13,447 nucleotides of DNA from an uncultured Prevotella sp. (lineage in GTDB: Bacteria; Bacteroidota; Bacteroidia; Bacteroidales; Bacteroidaceae), in NCBI GenBank assembly GCA_900770845.1, contig CAAGLS010000115.1, positions 1 through 13,447 of the forward strand, given 5' to 3'. Made by a program: the position numbers and the translations under genes. Of this stretch, positions 1 through 7,469 are shown in pieces. Positions within the stretch are counted from its first letter, which is position 1; every line of letters begins with the position of its first letter. The notes under the pieces were generated by a model that was not told the origin of the DNA, did not search any database, and saw nothing but the letters and a program-made list of their open reading frames with translations.

Positions 1-24
1 ATAGAAAGACTAAAGAACGAAACG

Positions 25-687
25 ATGATGAAGACAGAAATGCAGGTTGACCTCGACTTGATGTCGTTTGTAGAGACCAACATACTCCCCCGCTACAATG
101 CCTTTGGCACGAGCCACGGACTGGCCCATGTGCAGAGGGTCATCGCCAACTCCTTGGTGCTGGCACGCAGGATGAACGCCGACATCAACATGTGCTATGC
201 CATAGCCGCCTACCACGACTTGGGCATGTCGGGGCCGCGCGCCATCCACCATGTCACGGGAGGGAAGATCCTCATGGCCGACAAGCGGCTCGCCAAATGG
301 TTCTCGCCCCAGCAGCTGCGCGTGATGAAGGAGGCCGTGGAGGACCACCGCGCCTCGGCCTCTCACTCCCCACGGAGCATCTACGGGAAGATTGTGGCCG
401 AGGCAGACCGCGACCTCGACCGCGACACGGTGTTCCGCCGCGCCGTGGAGTTCGGGCTGGAGAACTATCCTGAGAAAAGCCGTGAGCAACAGTGGCAGCG
501 CTTCTACGCCCACATGAAGGAGAAATACTCCTCGGCGGGCTACATCACGCTGTGGATTCCCAACTCGCCCAACGAGCAGAAGCTGAAGGAAATCCGCAAC
601 ATCATAGAGCAGCCCCAACTACTCCGACAGTATTTCGACCGCTTCTACGAACAGGCGACAACCAGCAAGGACGACTCCGGGAATTAG
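25..687 (+). CDS. HD-domain phosphohydrolase (predicted)
   Basis: This is a 220-residue protein of the HD metal-dependent phosphohydrolase superfamily, whose members hydrolyse phosphoester bonds in nucleotides or related substrates. The substrate cannot be told from the sequence. Visible metal-binding candidates are H31 and H35 in SHGLAHVQRV, the paired H64-D65 in AAYHDLGM, H108 in EDHRAS, and D128/D131 in EADRDLD, in the order expected of an HD core. The C-terminal 60 residues are charged and not assigned. There is no signal peptide or membrane segment, so it is cytoplasmic. Two ATG codons in a row (25 and 28) are possible starts, and the preceding bases are A-rich without a strong ribosome binding site. 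Any promoter lies left of the window. The next gene follows after 46 nt on the same strand with no terminator between, so co-transcription is likely. The family call is firm, the precise role unknown. Confidence 0.88.
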   Translation: MMKTEMQVDLDLMSFVETNILPRYNAFGTSHGLAHVQRVIANSLVLARRMNADINMCYAIAAYHDLGMSGPRAIHHVTGGKILMADKRLAKWFSPQQLRVMKEAVEDHRASASHSPRSIYGKIVAEADRDLDRDTVFRRAVEFGLENYPEKSREQQWQRFYAHMKEKYSSAGYITLWIPNSPNEQKLKEIRNIIEQPQLLRQYFDRFYEQATTSKDDSGN

Positions 688-733
688 GCCGTGGCTTTTC
701 ATTCCCCTTATTCTGACCGAACAAAAGGACACT

Positions 734-925
734 ATGCGACACCCCTATAAAAAATACGAGCAGGATGGAGTCTGGACGACAGTGAGCCAGCTGACCTCCG
801 ACTTGAGAGACAATCACGACATCGGGCTGCTGACTCCCATGGAGTATGTCGTGGGCTATATTTGCAAAGGCTTGCGAGACAGCCAAGCGCAAGGCGAAGC
901 CTCCCGTCGGAAGCCTCAGGAATGA
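734..925 (+). CDS. Small conserved-looking protein, 63 residues
   Basis: A short gene for a hydrophilic 63-residue protein beginning MRHPYKKYEQDGVW, with a central TPMEYVVGYICKGL stretch. The pattern of MRHPY-K-E at the start and TPxEYVxGYxCK in the middle resembles, from memory, a family of tiny hypothetical proteins found in many bacteria. That memory was not checked against a database. There is no signal peptide, no membrane segment and one cysteine, at residue 44. The start ATG is preceded by the purine-rich AAAAGGAC about 3 nt upstream, one of the better ribosome-binding-like sites in the window. It sits 46 nt after the HD gene and is followed by a hairpin terminator at 991-1018. The last residues (SQAQGEASRRKPQE) look disordered. 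It is probably the second gene of a two-gene transcript. Function unknown. Confidence 0.7.
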   Translation: MRHPYKKYEQDGVWTTVSQLTSDLRDNHDIGLLTPMEYVVGYICKGLRDSQAQGEASRRKPQE

Positions 926-970
926 GGGAGGACTTCACGCAGGACTGGCCACAAACAAGCAGCCCGCACC

Positions 971-1018
971 AGGCCCTACGGCCTCAGCGCAAAGGCAGGG
1001 AACGATCCCTGCCTTTTG
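971..1018. terminator. Bidirectional intrinsic terminator
   Basis: An 11-bp perfect stem, AAAGGCAGGGA (991-1001) and TCCCTGCCTTT (1006-1016), closes on the tetraloop ACGA. A run of T follows on the plus strand, and on the minus strand the AAA of the left arm reads as T. A smaller hairpin, AGGCC-CTAC-GGCCT (971-984), lies just upstream. The site is between the converging ends of the small-protein gene (stop at 925) and the ABC transporter gene (stop codon at 1026-1024), so it can end both transcripts. Confidence 0.85.
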
Positions 1019-1023
1019 CCGTC

Positions 1024-2700
1024 TTATTTGTGGAACTTCTCCAAGTGGAGGGTCTGGTCGCAATAGTCCACCACGGCTTGGCGGTGGGTGATGAAGATGA
1101 TGGTGCGGTCGTGCCGTCCGAGTATGTTGCCCAACAATTGGCGTTCGGTATCGGGGTCGAGAGCCGACGTAGCCTCATCGAAGAGCATGATGCTGCGGTC
1201 GCGGAGCAGCGCGCGGGCTATGCTGATGCGCTGCGCCTGTCCCTCGGAGAGTCCCCCTCCCGACTCCGAGCACTCGGTGTCGAGGCCGTCGGGGAGGTCG
1301 AACACAAAGTCGGCACAGGCCGTGTGGAGGGCTTCGGCCATCTCCCGGTCGGTGGCCCCGAGTCGGCCCAGGCGCAGGTTGTCGCGTATGGTGCCACTGA
1401 GCAGCGTGTTGCCCTGCGGCACATACACGATGTTGCAGCGCATGCGGGGTGTGAGCATCATGCTCTCGTGGCTGTCGTAGATGGAGACCGAGCCCTGCTG
1501 GGGCTTCAGCAGCGCCAGGATGATGCGTATGAGCGTGGTCTTCCCCGCTCCCGTCTCACCCAAGACGGCCGTGCTGCTCCCGGGCTTGAAGTCGAAGCTG
1601 AGGTCGTTGATGACCAGCCGCTCGGCGGCGGAGTATTGATAGTAGACATGGTTGAGCCTCACGCCACAGGGAACATCGAGCATCACGGGGTCGCCCTGCT
1701 CCTCCAACGGGTCCTCCTCCAACTCCATCAGCCGCTCGGCGGCGGTGAACACCGAGACGAAGGCCGGCACAAGCTTGGTCAGGTTGCGGGCGGGACCCTG
1801 AATGCGACCCACCAACTGCAGGTAGGCCGTCATGCCGCCAAAGGTCAGCGTGTGGCGGCTCATGCGCAGGGCCGCCCAGGCGAAGGCCACCAAATAGCCC
1901 AAGGCGAAACCGAAATTGAGCACCAAGTTGGAGAAGAGCGAGAACTTCGTGCGGCGCACCACATTCTGGTGAAGCTCGCTCTGGGTATGCTCCAGGCGGT
2001 TCACGGCCGTGTCGTCGCTCTCCAGCGTCTTGATGAGCATACGGTGCTGGATGGTCTCCTGCAACACGCTCTGCACCTTGGAGTCACTGTCGCGCACCTG
2101 CCGCGTGTAGCGGCGCATCTGCCCGATATAGATCTTGCTGAACACGATGAACACAGGGATGATGGCTATCGTGATGAGGGCCAGGATGCGGTCGAGGGAG
2201 AAGAGATAGAAGAACGCGCCAAGGAACATCATGAGCACGGAAAGCACGTTGGGCAGCGTCTCCGTGATGAAGACAACCACATTGCTCACGTCAAACTCCA
2301 GCCTGTTGAGCACATCGCCCGAGTGAAGCGTCTCCTTGCCGTGCCATTCCGTGCGCAGGATTCGGTCGAGCATGCGCTGCTGCATTCGGTTCTGGGCGCG
2401 GATGCCAAGGATGTTGCGCACCCACACCGACGCGATGTTGAGCGCGAAATTGGCCAGGATGAGCAGCCCCATGAACGCCACGGCATTGAGCAGCGAGCCA
2501 GGGATGCTGCCCGCGGCCACGTCGATGGCGTGCTGCACGGCCCACACCTGCGCCAAGCTGACCACCACGGAGAGCAGTCCTATCGACGCGTTGATGATGG
2601 CCTGCGTGCGGTTGGTCTTCGACGCGCGCCAGAGCCATCGGAAAATCTGACTTGAGCTGTAGTGGGTTTTGGGTATTCTGAGTATTTCCTTGATTTTCAT
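1024..2700 (-). CDS. ABC transporter, fused permease and ATPase
   Basis: A 558-residue half-transporter of the exporter type, with membrane domain first and nucleotide-binding domain second. It would act as a dimer in the inner membrane, and the substrate is unknown. Residues about 33-320 hold the transmembrane helices, with clear hydrophobic stretches near 36-58, 74-95, 147-167, 172-190 and 257-278. The ATPase domain (about 345-558) has Walker A GETGAGKT (381-388), Q-loop Gln429 in YVPQGN, signature LSEGQ (484-488), Walker B SIMLFDE (503-509), D-loop SALD, and switch His539 in ITHR. The signature has Glu in place of the first Gly of LSGGQ, a variant also seen in working exporters. The start is 9 nt after the nadK stop, so both are probably one transcript from the divergent region near 3770. 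A bidirectional terminator follows directly. Resemblance is to lipid, peptide or drug exporters, and no finer call is supported. Confidence 0.93.
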   Translation of the reverse strand: MKIKEILRIPKTHYSSSQIFRWLWRASKTNRTQAIINASIGLLSVVVSLAQVWAVQHAIDVAAGSIPGSLLNAVAFMGLLILANFALNIASVWVRNILGIRAQNRMQQRMLDRILRTEWHGKETLHSGDVLNRLEFDVSNVVVFITETLPNVLSVLMMFLGAFFYLFSLDRILALITIAIIPVFIVFSKIYIGQMRRYTRQVRDSDSKVQSVLQETIQHRMLIKTLESDDTAVNRLEHTQSELHQNVVRRTKFSLFSNLVLNFGFALGYLVAFAWAALRMSRHTLTFGGMTAYLQLVGRIQGPARNLTKLVPAFVSVFTAAERLMELEEDPLEEQGDPVMLDVPCGVRLNHVYYQYSAAERLVINDLSFDFKPGSSTAVLGETGAGKTTLIRIILALLKPQQGSVSIYDSHESMMLTPRMRCNIVYVPQGNTLLSGTIRDNLRLGRLGATDREMAEALHTACADFVFDLPDGLDTECSESGGGLSEGQAQRISIARALLRDRSIMLFDEATSALDPDTERQLLGNILGRHDRTIIFITHRQAVVDYCDQTLHLEKFHK

Positions 2701-2709
2701 CGTCTTTGT

Positions 2710-3594
2710 CTATCGCTGGTCGGCACCCCACATCATCTTCTCGCGAAGCGTGGAGAAATAATGGTGTTCCGGGTTGCGCACGATCTGAATGTTGTGGCGG
2801 GCCTTGGTGATGGTCAGGAGTGTCGTGTCGTGCATCTTCTGCGAGCGTCCGTCCACAGCCACGAGGAAATTGTGGGTGCGGCTCTCCACGCTCAACTCTA
2901 TGCGGCAGTCGTCGCGAATCACGATGGGCCTGAGGCTCAGGCTGTGGGGAGCCACCGGCGTGATGCAGAGCGAGTTCGACTGCGGCACGATGATGGGTCC
3001 GCCGTTGGAGAGCGAGTAGGCCGTGGAGCCAGTGGGCGTGGCCACGATGATGCCGTCGGCCAGATAGTTGCCCACATACTCCCCGTTGATGGTGATGTGG
3101 ACGGAAATCATCGATGCATTGTCGCGCTTGAGCACGGCTATGTCGTTGAGCGCGAAGGGAGAGCCCATGACGGAGTCGCCCTGCGTGTCGATGCGGATGA
3201 GCGAATGGCTCTCCGTGGTGATGTTGCCAATGAACACATTGTCGAAGGCCGTCGGAATCTCGTCGGGCATAATGTCGGCGAGGAAGCCCAACCTGCCCAT
3301 GTTGACCCCGATAATGGGTATGTTCTTGTCGCCTATGCGGGCGGCCACATGGAGCAGTGTGCCATCGCCGCCCATCGACACCGCGTAGTCGGCGCTGAAG
3401 TCATCGCCCGAGAAGACCCCATCGGGCTTCAGGTTGATGCCCAGCTGGTGGCGGATAAACCCCAAATAGGGCTTGTCTATGAGGATTCGGGCGTTGCGCC
3501 CCACGAGGGTCTCAAGCAGCGTCCTCACCGTCATCGACTTGCCCACCTGATAACCGTTGCCGAAAAGCGCAAAACTTAACGTCTTATCTGCCAT
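2710..3594 (-). CDS. nadK: NAD kinase
   Basis: A 294-residue cytoplasmic enzyme that phosphorylates NAD to NADP using ATP or polyphosphate, the source of cellular NADP(H). Family hallmarks are GGDGTL (75-80, with the catalytic Asp76), the substrate loop N150-D151 in ALNDIAVLKR (most family members have Asn-Glu here), and the glycine-rich block DGIIVATPTGSTAYS (180-194) followed by NGGP. I chose the ATG at 3594 (MADKTLSFALFGNGY) because it opens the expected Rossmann-like strand. The open frame continues 39 codons further upstream, but that stretch is low-complexity and basic and overlaps the promoter-like region. It heads the minus-strand unit with the ABC exporter 9 nt downstream. A TATATTTG box on the minus strand (3772-3765) would give a leader of about 165 nt. 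Confidence 0.95.
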   Translation of the reverse strand: MADKTLSFALFGNGYQVGKSMTVRTLLETLVGRNARILIDKPYLGFIRHQLGINLKPDGVFSGDDFSADYAVSMGGDGTLLHVAARIGDKNIPIIGVNMGRLGFLADIMPDEIPTAFDNVFIGNITTESHSLIRIDTQGDSVMGSPFALNDIAVLKRDNASMISVHITINGEYVGNYLADGIIVATPTGSTAYSLSNGGPIIVPQSNSLCITPVAPHSLSLRPIVIRDDCRIELSVESRTHNFLVAVDGRSQKMHDTTLLTITKARHNIQIVRNPEHHYFSTLREKMMWGADQR

Positions 3595-3685
3595 ATTCTG
3601 AATCGTTTTTCGCTGACATGCGTAATTCCGTACAAAAAACGCACGCTTTCTGACGGGAAAAGACTCGCAATTCCTTTTTTTTTCG

Positions 3686-3693
3686 TAAATTTG
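3686..3693 (+). promoter_or_regulatory. Bacteroidetes-type -7 box for the DJ-1/ispD/recG unit
   Basis: TAAATTTG matches the TAnnTTTG consensus and is followed by CAAA, as is common in this phylum. No TTTG lies 19-21 nt upstream, so the -33 element is missing or weak. It is the only full match on the plus strand between the divergent genes and would start transcripts near 3700, giving a leader of about 130 nt before the DJ-1 start. Confidence 0.5.
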
Positions 3694-3714
3694 CAAATGG
3701 TGTCTCCACATCAG

Positions 3715-3728
3715 TCCCCGCGCGGGGA
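3715..3728. repeat. 14-bp GC palindrome in the divergent region
   Basis: TCCCCGCGCGGGGA is a perfect palindrome in an otherwise AT-rich control region, between the two opposing -7 boxes. It could be a hairpin in both leaders or a protein-binding site. The sequence alone does not decide. Confidence 0.5.
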
Positions 3729-3764
3729 TTCCAGAGGTGGGGGGACGCTTTCCCGTTACGAATG

Positions 3765-3772
3765 CAAATATA
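3765..3772 (-). promoter_or_regulatory. Bacteroidetes-type -7 box for nadK/ABC unit
   Basis: On the minus strand TATATTTG (then CATTCG) matches TAnnTTTG. No clear TTTG is found 19-21 nt upstream. No other full match lies between 3595 and 3828 on this strand. Transcription would begin near 3758 and run left through the palindrome to nadK. Confidence 0.5.
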
Positions 3773-3828
3773 CATCATTTCTTGGAAAAACGGGACAGAA
3801 CGTTAAAAATTAAATGGAAAAAAAGAAA

Positions 3829-4392
3829 ATGGCAAAGATTTATTTGTTCCTTGCAGAGGGCTTTGAGGACACCGAGGCCCTGTCTACAGCCGACGCGCTG
3901 CGTCGCGGCAATGCCCAAGTGGTATTGGTGAGCATCACCCAAGCGCGCAACGTCACATCCAACACGGGCACGACCGTCGTCACTGACAGGTTGTTCGAAG
4001 AGTGCGACTTCAGCGACGCCGACGCCGTGGTGCTGCCTGGCGGAATGCCCGGCACCGTCAACCTCGACAAGCACGCCGGGCTGCGCGAGCTCCTGAAGCA
4101 GCGCGCCAAGGAGGGCAGGCTGATTTGCGCCATCTGCGCGGCTCCCACCGTGCTGGCCCACAACGGGCTGGTGGATGGCTACAAGGTGTCGTGCTACCCC
4201 ACGTTTGAGTCGGAGATGAAAGGAGCCATCCTCACCCGCCAAATGGTCACCGAGGACCGCAACATCATCACCGCCGAGGGACCCGCCGCAGCCCTGCCCT
4301 TTGGCTTCGCCATCCTGCGCCGCTTCCTGTCGGGCGCTGAGGTGGACGACATCGAGGACAGCATGCGCTTCGCCCATCTGATGCATCAATAA
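3829..4392 (+). CDS. DJ-1/PfpI family protein (YajL-like)
   Basis: A 187-residue cytoplasmic protein of the DJ-1/PfpI superfamily, whose members act as glyoxalase, deglycase-like or redox-stress proteins. The true substrate of this group is debated. The conserved nucleophile is Cys103 in AICAAP, on the nucleophile elbow, and Glu16 in EGFEDTEAL matches the glutamate that supports that cysteine in human DJ-1 (Glu18). The GGMPG loop (71-75) is also typical. I prefer the ATG at 3829 (MAKIYLFLAEGFED) because it fits the family's first strand and has GGAAAAAAAGAAA just ahead. An ATG at 3814 would add MEKKK. The gene ends 6 nt before ispD, so the two are surely co-transcribed, with recG after them. 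Nothing in the sequence explains a link to isoprenoid synthesis. This may simply be operon housekeeping. Confidence 0.93.
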   Translation: MAKIYLFLAEGFEDTEALSTADALRRGNAQVVLVSITQARNVTSNTGTTVVTDRLFEECDFSDADAVVLPGGMPGTVNLDKHAGLRELLKQRAKEGRLICAICAAPTVLAHNGLVDGYKVSCYPTFESEMKGAILTRQMVTEDRNIITAEGPAAALPFGFAILRRFLSGAEVDDIEDSMRFAHLMHQ

Positions 4393-4398
4393 CCGTCC

Positions 4399-5070
4399 AT
4401 GGACTATGCCATCATTGTGGCCGGCGGGAAGGGACTGCGCATGGGAACCGACGTTCCCAAGCAGTTCCTGCCCGTGGGCGGCACTCCTGTGCTGATGCTC
4501 ACCATCAACGCGTTTCGGGCTTTCGACGCGCGGCTGCAGATCATCGTTGTGCTGCCCCAAGAGCAACAGGGCTATTGGCGGCAACTCTGCCTCGACCATT
4601 CCTTCAATGTGGGGCACAGGATAGCCAACGGCGGGGCCACGCGCTTCGAGTCGTCGCGCAACGGCATCGCGCTGATTCCCGACGACGCTGAGGGGGTGTG
4701 CGCCATCCACGACGGGGTGCGGCCCTTCGTCTCGCGCGAGGTGATAGCCCGCTGCTTCGACGCCGCCCGCCGACGGGGAGCGGCCATCCCTGTGATGCCG
4801 GTGACCGACACCCTGCGCTACTGCGGCGACGGAAAGGAGCGCAACGTGCTCAGAAGCGACTTCCGATCGGTGCAGACGCCTCAGACCTTCGACATACAAC
4901 TGCTGAAACGGGCCTTCCGCCAGCCCTACAGGGAATCGTTCACCGACGACGCCTCGGTGGTGGAGGCCTTGGGCGAGCGCGTGGTGATGGTGGAGGGCAA
5001 CCGCGAGAACATCAAGCTCACGACTCCCTTCGACCTCAAACTGGCTGCGGCGCTGATGGCCACGCCTTAG
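4399..5070 (+). CDS. ispD: 2-C-methyl-D-erythritol 4-phosphate cytidylyltransferase
   Basis: This 223-residue enzyme joins CTP and 2-C-methyl-D-erythritol 4-phosphate to give CDP-ME, the third step of the MEP isoprenoid pathway. The N-terminal nucleotide-binding signature is VAGGKGLRMG (7-16) with PKQFLP (20-25). Further landmarks are IHDGVRPFVS (103-112), PVTDTLR (134-140), Arg152 before SVQTPQTF (157-164), TDDASVVE (182-189) and GNRENIKLT (200-208), all in family order. Length is normal. It lies 6 nt behind the DJ-1 gene and 30 nt ahead of recG on the same strand with no terminator, so it is probably read from the promoter near 3690. No key residue is missing. It is a soluble homodimeric enzyme in known relatives. 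Confidence 0.97.
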   Translation: MDYAIIVAGGKGLRMGTDVPKQFLPVGGTPVLMLTINAFRAFDARLQIIVVLPQEQQGYWRQLCLDHSFNVGHRIANGGATRFESSRNGIALIPDDAEGVCAIHDGVRPFVSREVIARCFDAARRRGAAIPVMPVTDTLRYCGDGKERNVLRSDFRSVQTPQTFDIQLLKRAFRQPYRESFTDDASVVEALGERVVMVEGNRENIKLTTPFDLKLAAALMATP

Positions 5071-5100
5071 CCCGCACCCTCTCTTCTCCATATCAAGACT

Positions 5101-7200
5101 ATGAACATCCTCGACCAAGACATCATGTACCTGCCGGGCGTAGGCCCGCACCGAAAGGAGATATTGGGCAAAGAGCTCAATATCCAGTCTTGGCGTGACC
5201 TGATCGAGTACTTTCCCTACAAATATGTTGACCGCAGCCGCATCTACACCATCAGGGAGATGACGGGCGACATGCCTTTCGTGCAGCTGAAGGGCAAGAT
5301 TCTCCGCTTTGAGGAGTTCGAGTTGGGGCCGCGCAAGAAGCGCATCGTGGCCCACTTCAGCGACGGCACGGGAATCGTGGACATCGTCTGGTTCAACGGC
5401 GGCAAGTATATCTACGACCACTACAAGACGGGCGTGGACTACATCCTCTTCGGCCGACCCACCATCTACGCAGGCCGCTACCAGTTTGCCCACCCCGACA
5501 TACAGCCGGCGGCCGGATTGGAGCTCTCGTCGATGGGCATGCAACCTTATTATATTACCACGGAGCGCATGAAGAAGTCGGGGCTGATGTCGCACAACGT
5601 GGAGAAGCTCACCAAGAACCTTGTGGAGCGCATCCCCCAAGGCAGCATCGCCGAGACGCTGCCGCCGTTCATCACGTCGCGACTCCACCTGATGGGGCGC
5701 GAGGAGGCCCTGCGCAAAATCCACTATCCCAAGGACGTGCGCGACGTGCAGAACGCACAGGCACGGCTGAAGTTTGAGGAGCTCTTCTATGTGCAGCTCA
5801 ACATCCTCCGCTATGCCTCCGACCATCGCCGCAAATACCGTGGCTGTGTGATGCGCCACGTGGGTCAGCTGTTCAACGGATTCTACTTCAACCACCTCCC
5901 CTTCCCGCTCACCAACGCCCAGAAGCGTGTGATGCACGAGATACGGGCCGACTTGGTATCGGGGCAGCAGATGAACCGGCTGCTGCAGGGCGATGTGGGG
6001 TCGGGCAAGACGCTGGTGGCCCTCATGGCGATGCTCTTGGCCATCGACAACGGGTACCAAGCCTGCCTGATGGCGCCCACCGAGATACTGGCCGAGCAGC
6101 ACTTGCAGACGCTGCGTGGCTTCCTCGGCAACCTGCCCGTCAGGGTGGAGCTGCTCACGGGCATCGTCAAGGGCAAGCGGCGCAAGGAGGTGCTCGACGC
6201 CCTCCTTTCGGGCGAGGTCAACATCCTGGTTGGCACCCACGCCGTGCTTGAGGACAACGTGCAGTTCCACCGCTTGGGCATGGCCGTCATCGACGAGCAG
6301 CACCGCTTCGGCGTGGCACAGCGCGCCAAGCTTTGGGGAAAGAGCGAGAACCCGCCCCACGTCCTGGTGATGACGGCCACTCCCATTCCGCGCACGCTTG
6401 CCATGACCATCTACGGCGACCTCGACGTGAGCGTCATCGACGAGCTGCCGCCGGGACGCAAGCCCATCAGGACCGTCCACCGCTACGACACGCAGATGCC
6501 CAGCATCTATCAGGGCATCCGGCAGCAGGTGGCGGAGGGAAGGCAGGTGTACATCGTGTTCCCCGTCATCAAGGAGAGCGAGAAGAGCGACTTGAAGAAC
6601 CTTGAGGAGGGATTCGCCACCCTCACCGAGGTGTTCCCCAACTTGAAGTTGGGCAAGGTGCACGGAAAGATGAAGAGCGCCGACAAGGAAGCCGAGATGC
6701 TGCGGTTTGTCAGCGGCGAGACGCAGATTCTCGTCGCCACCACCGTCATCGAGGTGGGCGTCAACGTGCCCAATGCCACCGTGATGATCATCCTCGACGC
6801 CCAGCGCTTCGGCCTGAGCCAGCTCCACCAGCTGCGGGGGCGCGTGGGGCGAGGGGGAAGCCAGAGCTATTGCGTACTTGTCACGCCCACCAAGCTCTCT
6901 GACGACACCAAGAAGCGGATTGACATCATGTGCGAGACCAACGACGGATTCCAGATCGCCGAGGCCGACCTCAAGCTCCGCGGGCCGGGCGACCTCGAAG
7001 GCACACAGCAGAGCGGCATCGCCTTCGACCTGAAGATAGCCGACATCGCACGCGACGGACAGCTTGTGCAACTTGCGCGCGAGGAGGCTGCGAAAATCAT
7101 CCAGGCCGACCCGAAATGCGACAAGGCGGAGTATCAGTTGCTGTGGAATAGGTTAAAAGAATTAAGAAAAAGCAACATCAACTGGTCGGCGATAAGTTAA
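5101..7200 (+). CDS. recG: ATP-dependent DNA helicase RecG
   Basis: A full-length 699-residue superfamily 2 helicase that remodels stalled replication forks and branched recombination intermediates. The N-terminal wedge/OB domain covers roughly residues 1-270, starting with the helix-hairpin-like DIMYLPGVGPHRKE. The helicase core carries Walker A GDVGSGKT (297-304), motif II DEQH (398-401) in VIDEQHRFGVAQR, motif III TATPIPRTLA, the RecG-typical DELPPGRKPI, motif V with TTVIEVGVNVPN, and motif VI QLRGRVGR (577-584). The TRG-like C-terminal segment (GDLEGTQQSG) follows. Start: the ATG 30 nt after ispD gives the usual N-terminus. No terminator hairpin is evident right after the stop. A small CCCAT-CAA-ATGGG hairpin (7244-7256) lacks a T run. 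Confidence 0.98.
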   Translation: MNILDQDIMYLPGVGPHRKEILGKELNIQSWRDLIEYFPYKYVDRSRIYTIREMTGDMPFVQLKGKILRFEEFELGPRKKRIVAHFSDGTGIVDIVWFNGGKYIYDHYKTGVDYILFGRPTIYAGRYQFAHPDIQPAAGLELSSMGMQPYYITTERMKKSGLMSHNVEKLTKNLVERIPQGSIAETLPPFITSRLHLMGREEALRKIHYPKDVRDVQNAQARLKFEELFYVQLNILRYASDHRRKYRGCVMRHVGQLFNGFYFNHLPFPLTNAQKRVMHEIRADLVSGQQMNRLLQGDVGSGKTLVALMAMLLAIDNGYQACLMAPTEILAEQHLQTLRGFLGNLPVRVELLTGIVKGKRRKEVLDALLSGEVNILVGTHAVLEDNVQFHRLGMAVIDEQHRFGVAQRAKLWGKSENPPHVLVMTATPIPRTLAMTIYGDLDVSVIDELPPGRKPIRTVHRYDTQMPSIYQGIRQQVAEGRQVYIVFPVIKESEKSDLKNLEEGFATLTEVFPNLKLGKVHGKMKSADKEAEMLRFVSGETQILVATTVIEVGVNVPNATVMIILDAQRFGLSQLHQLRGRVGRGGSQSYCVLVTPTKLSDDTKKRIDIMCETNDGFQIAEADLKLRGPGDLEGTQQSGIAFDLKIADIARDGQLVQLAREEAAKIIQADPKCDKAEYQLLWNRLKELRKSNINWSAIS

Positions 7201-7365
7201 AAAATTGATTTATGTCAACCAGCAAGCGGAAAACGCCAAATCTCCCATCAAATGGGCAACTGCGGGCTACAGAATTGCTTGTTTTCGCAGAAAGCCGTGC
7301 AATTTGCATCTGTTAATTCAGAATAAAAAGATGTTAACGGATTCCGCTTTTTCTCGATTTTTTAT

Positions 7366-7373
7366 TATCTTTG
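7366..7373 (+). promoter_or_regulatory. Promoter box for the M23 peptidase gene
   Basis: TATCTTTG followed by CAAAG matches the TAnnTTTG box. No TTTG lies 19-21 nt upstream, though the region is AT-rich. A transcript would start near 7380 with a leader of about 90 nt, in which CCCATC (7424-7429) and GATGGG (7442-7447) can pair around a 12-nt loop shortly before the start codon. The rest of the 7201-7469 gap holds no gene I can support. Confidence 0.55.
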
Positions 7374-7469
7374 CAAAGTCTTCAGTAAAATCGCTTAATT
7401 TTTGTTCATTTTGCGATTGATTACCCATCATTTTTCACACCGATGGGGTGAGACTAAAACCTGTAGTGT

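Noticed and set aside
862..2655. A 597-codon open frame on the plus strand
   Set aside because: It lies opposite the ABC transporter gene, and its His/Glu/Gln-rich translation is typical of a shadow frame in GC-rich coding DNA. No domain is visible.
3595..3711. N-terminal extension of NAD kinase by 39 residues
   Set aside because: It is a basic, low-complexity stretch lying in the control region. The family start fits the ATG at 3594.
3775..7071. A 1098-codon open frame on the minus strand
   Set aside because: It runs opposite the DJ-1, ispD and recG genes, all of which carry clear family motifs. The minus translation is His/Leu/Val/Gly-rich without motifs.
7205..7420. 71-codon frame after recG
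   Set aside because: It crosses the AT-rich region and the promoter box of the M23 gene, and has no motif or ribosome binding site.
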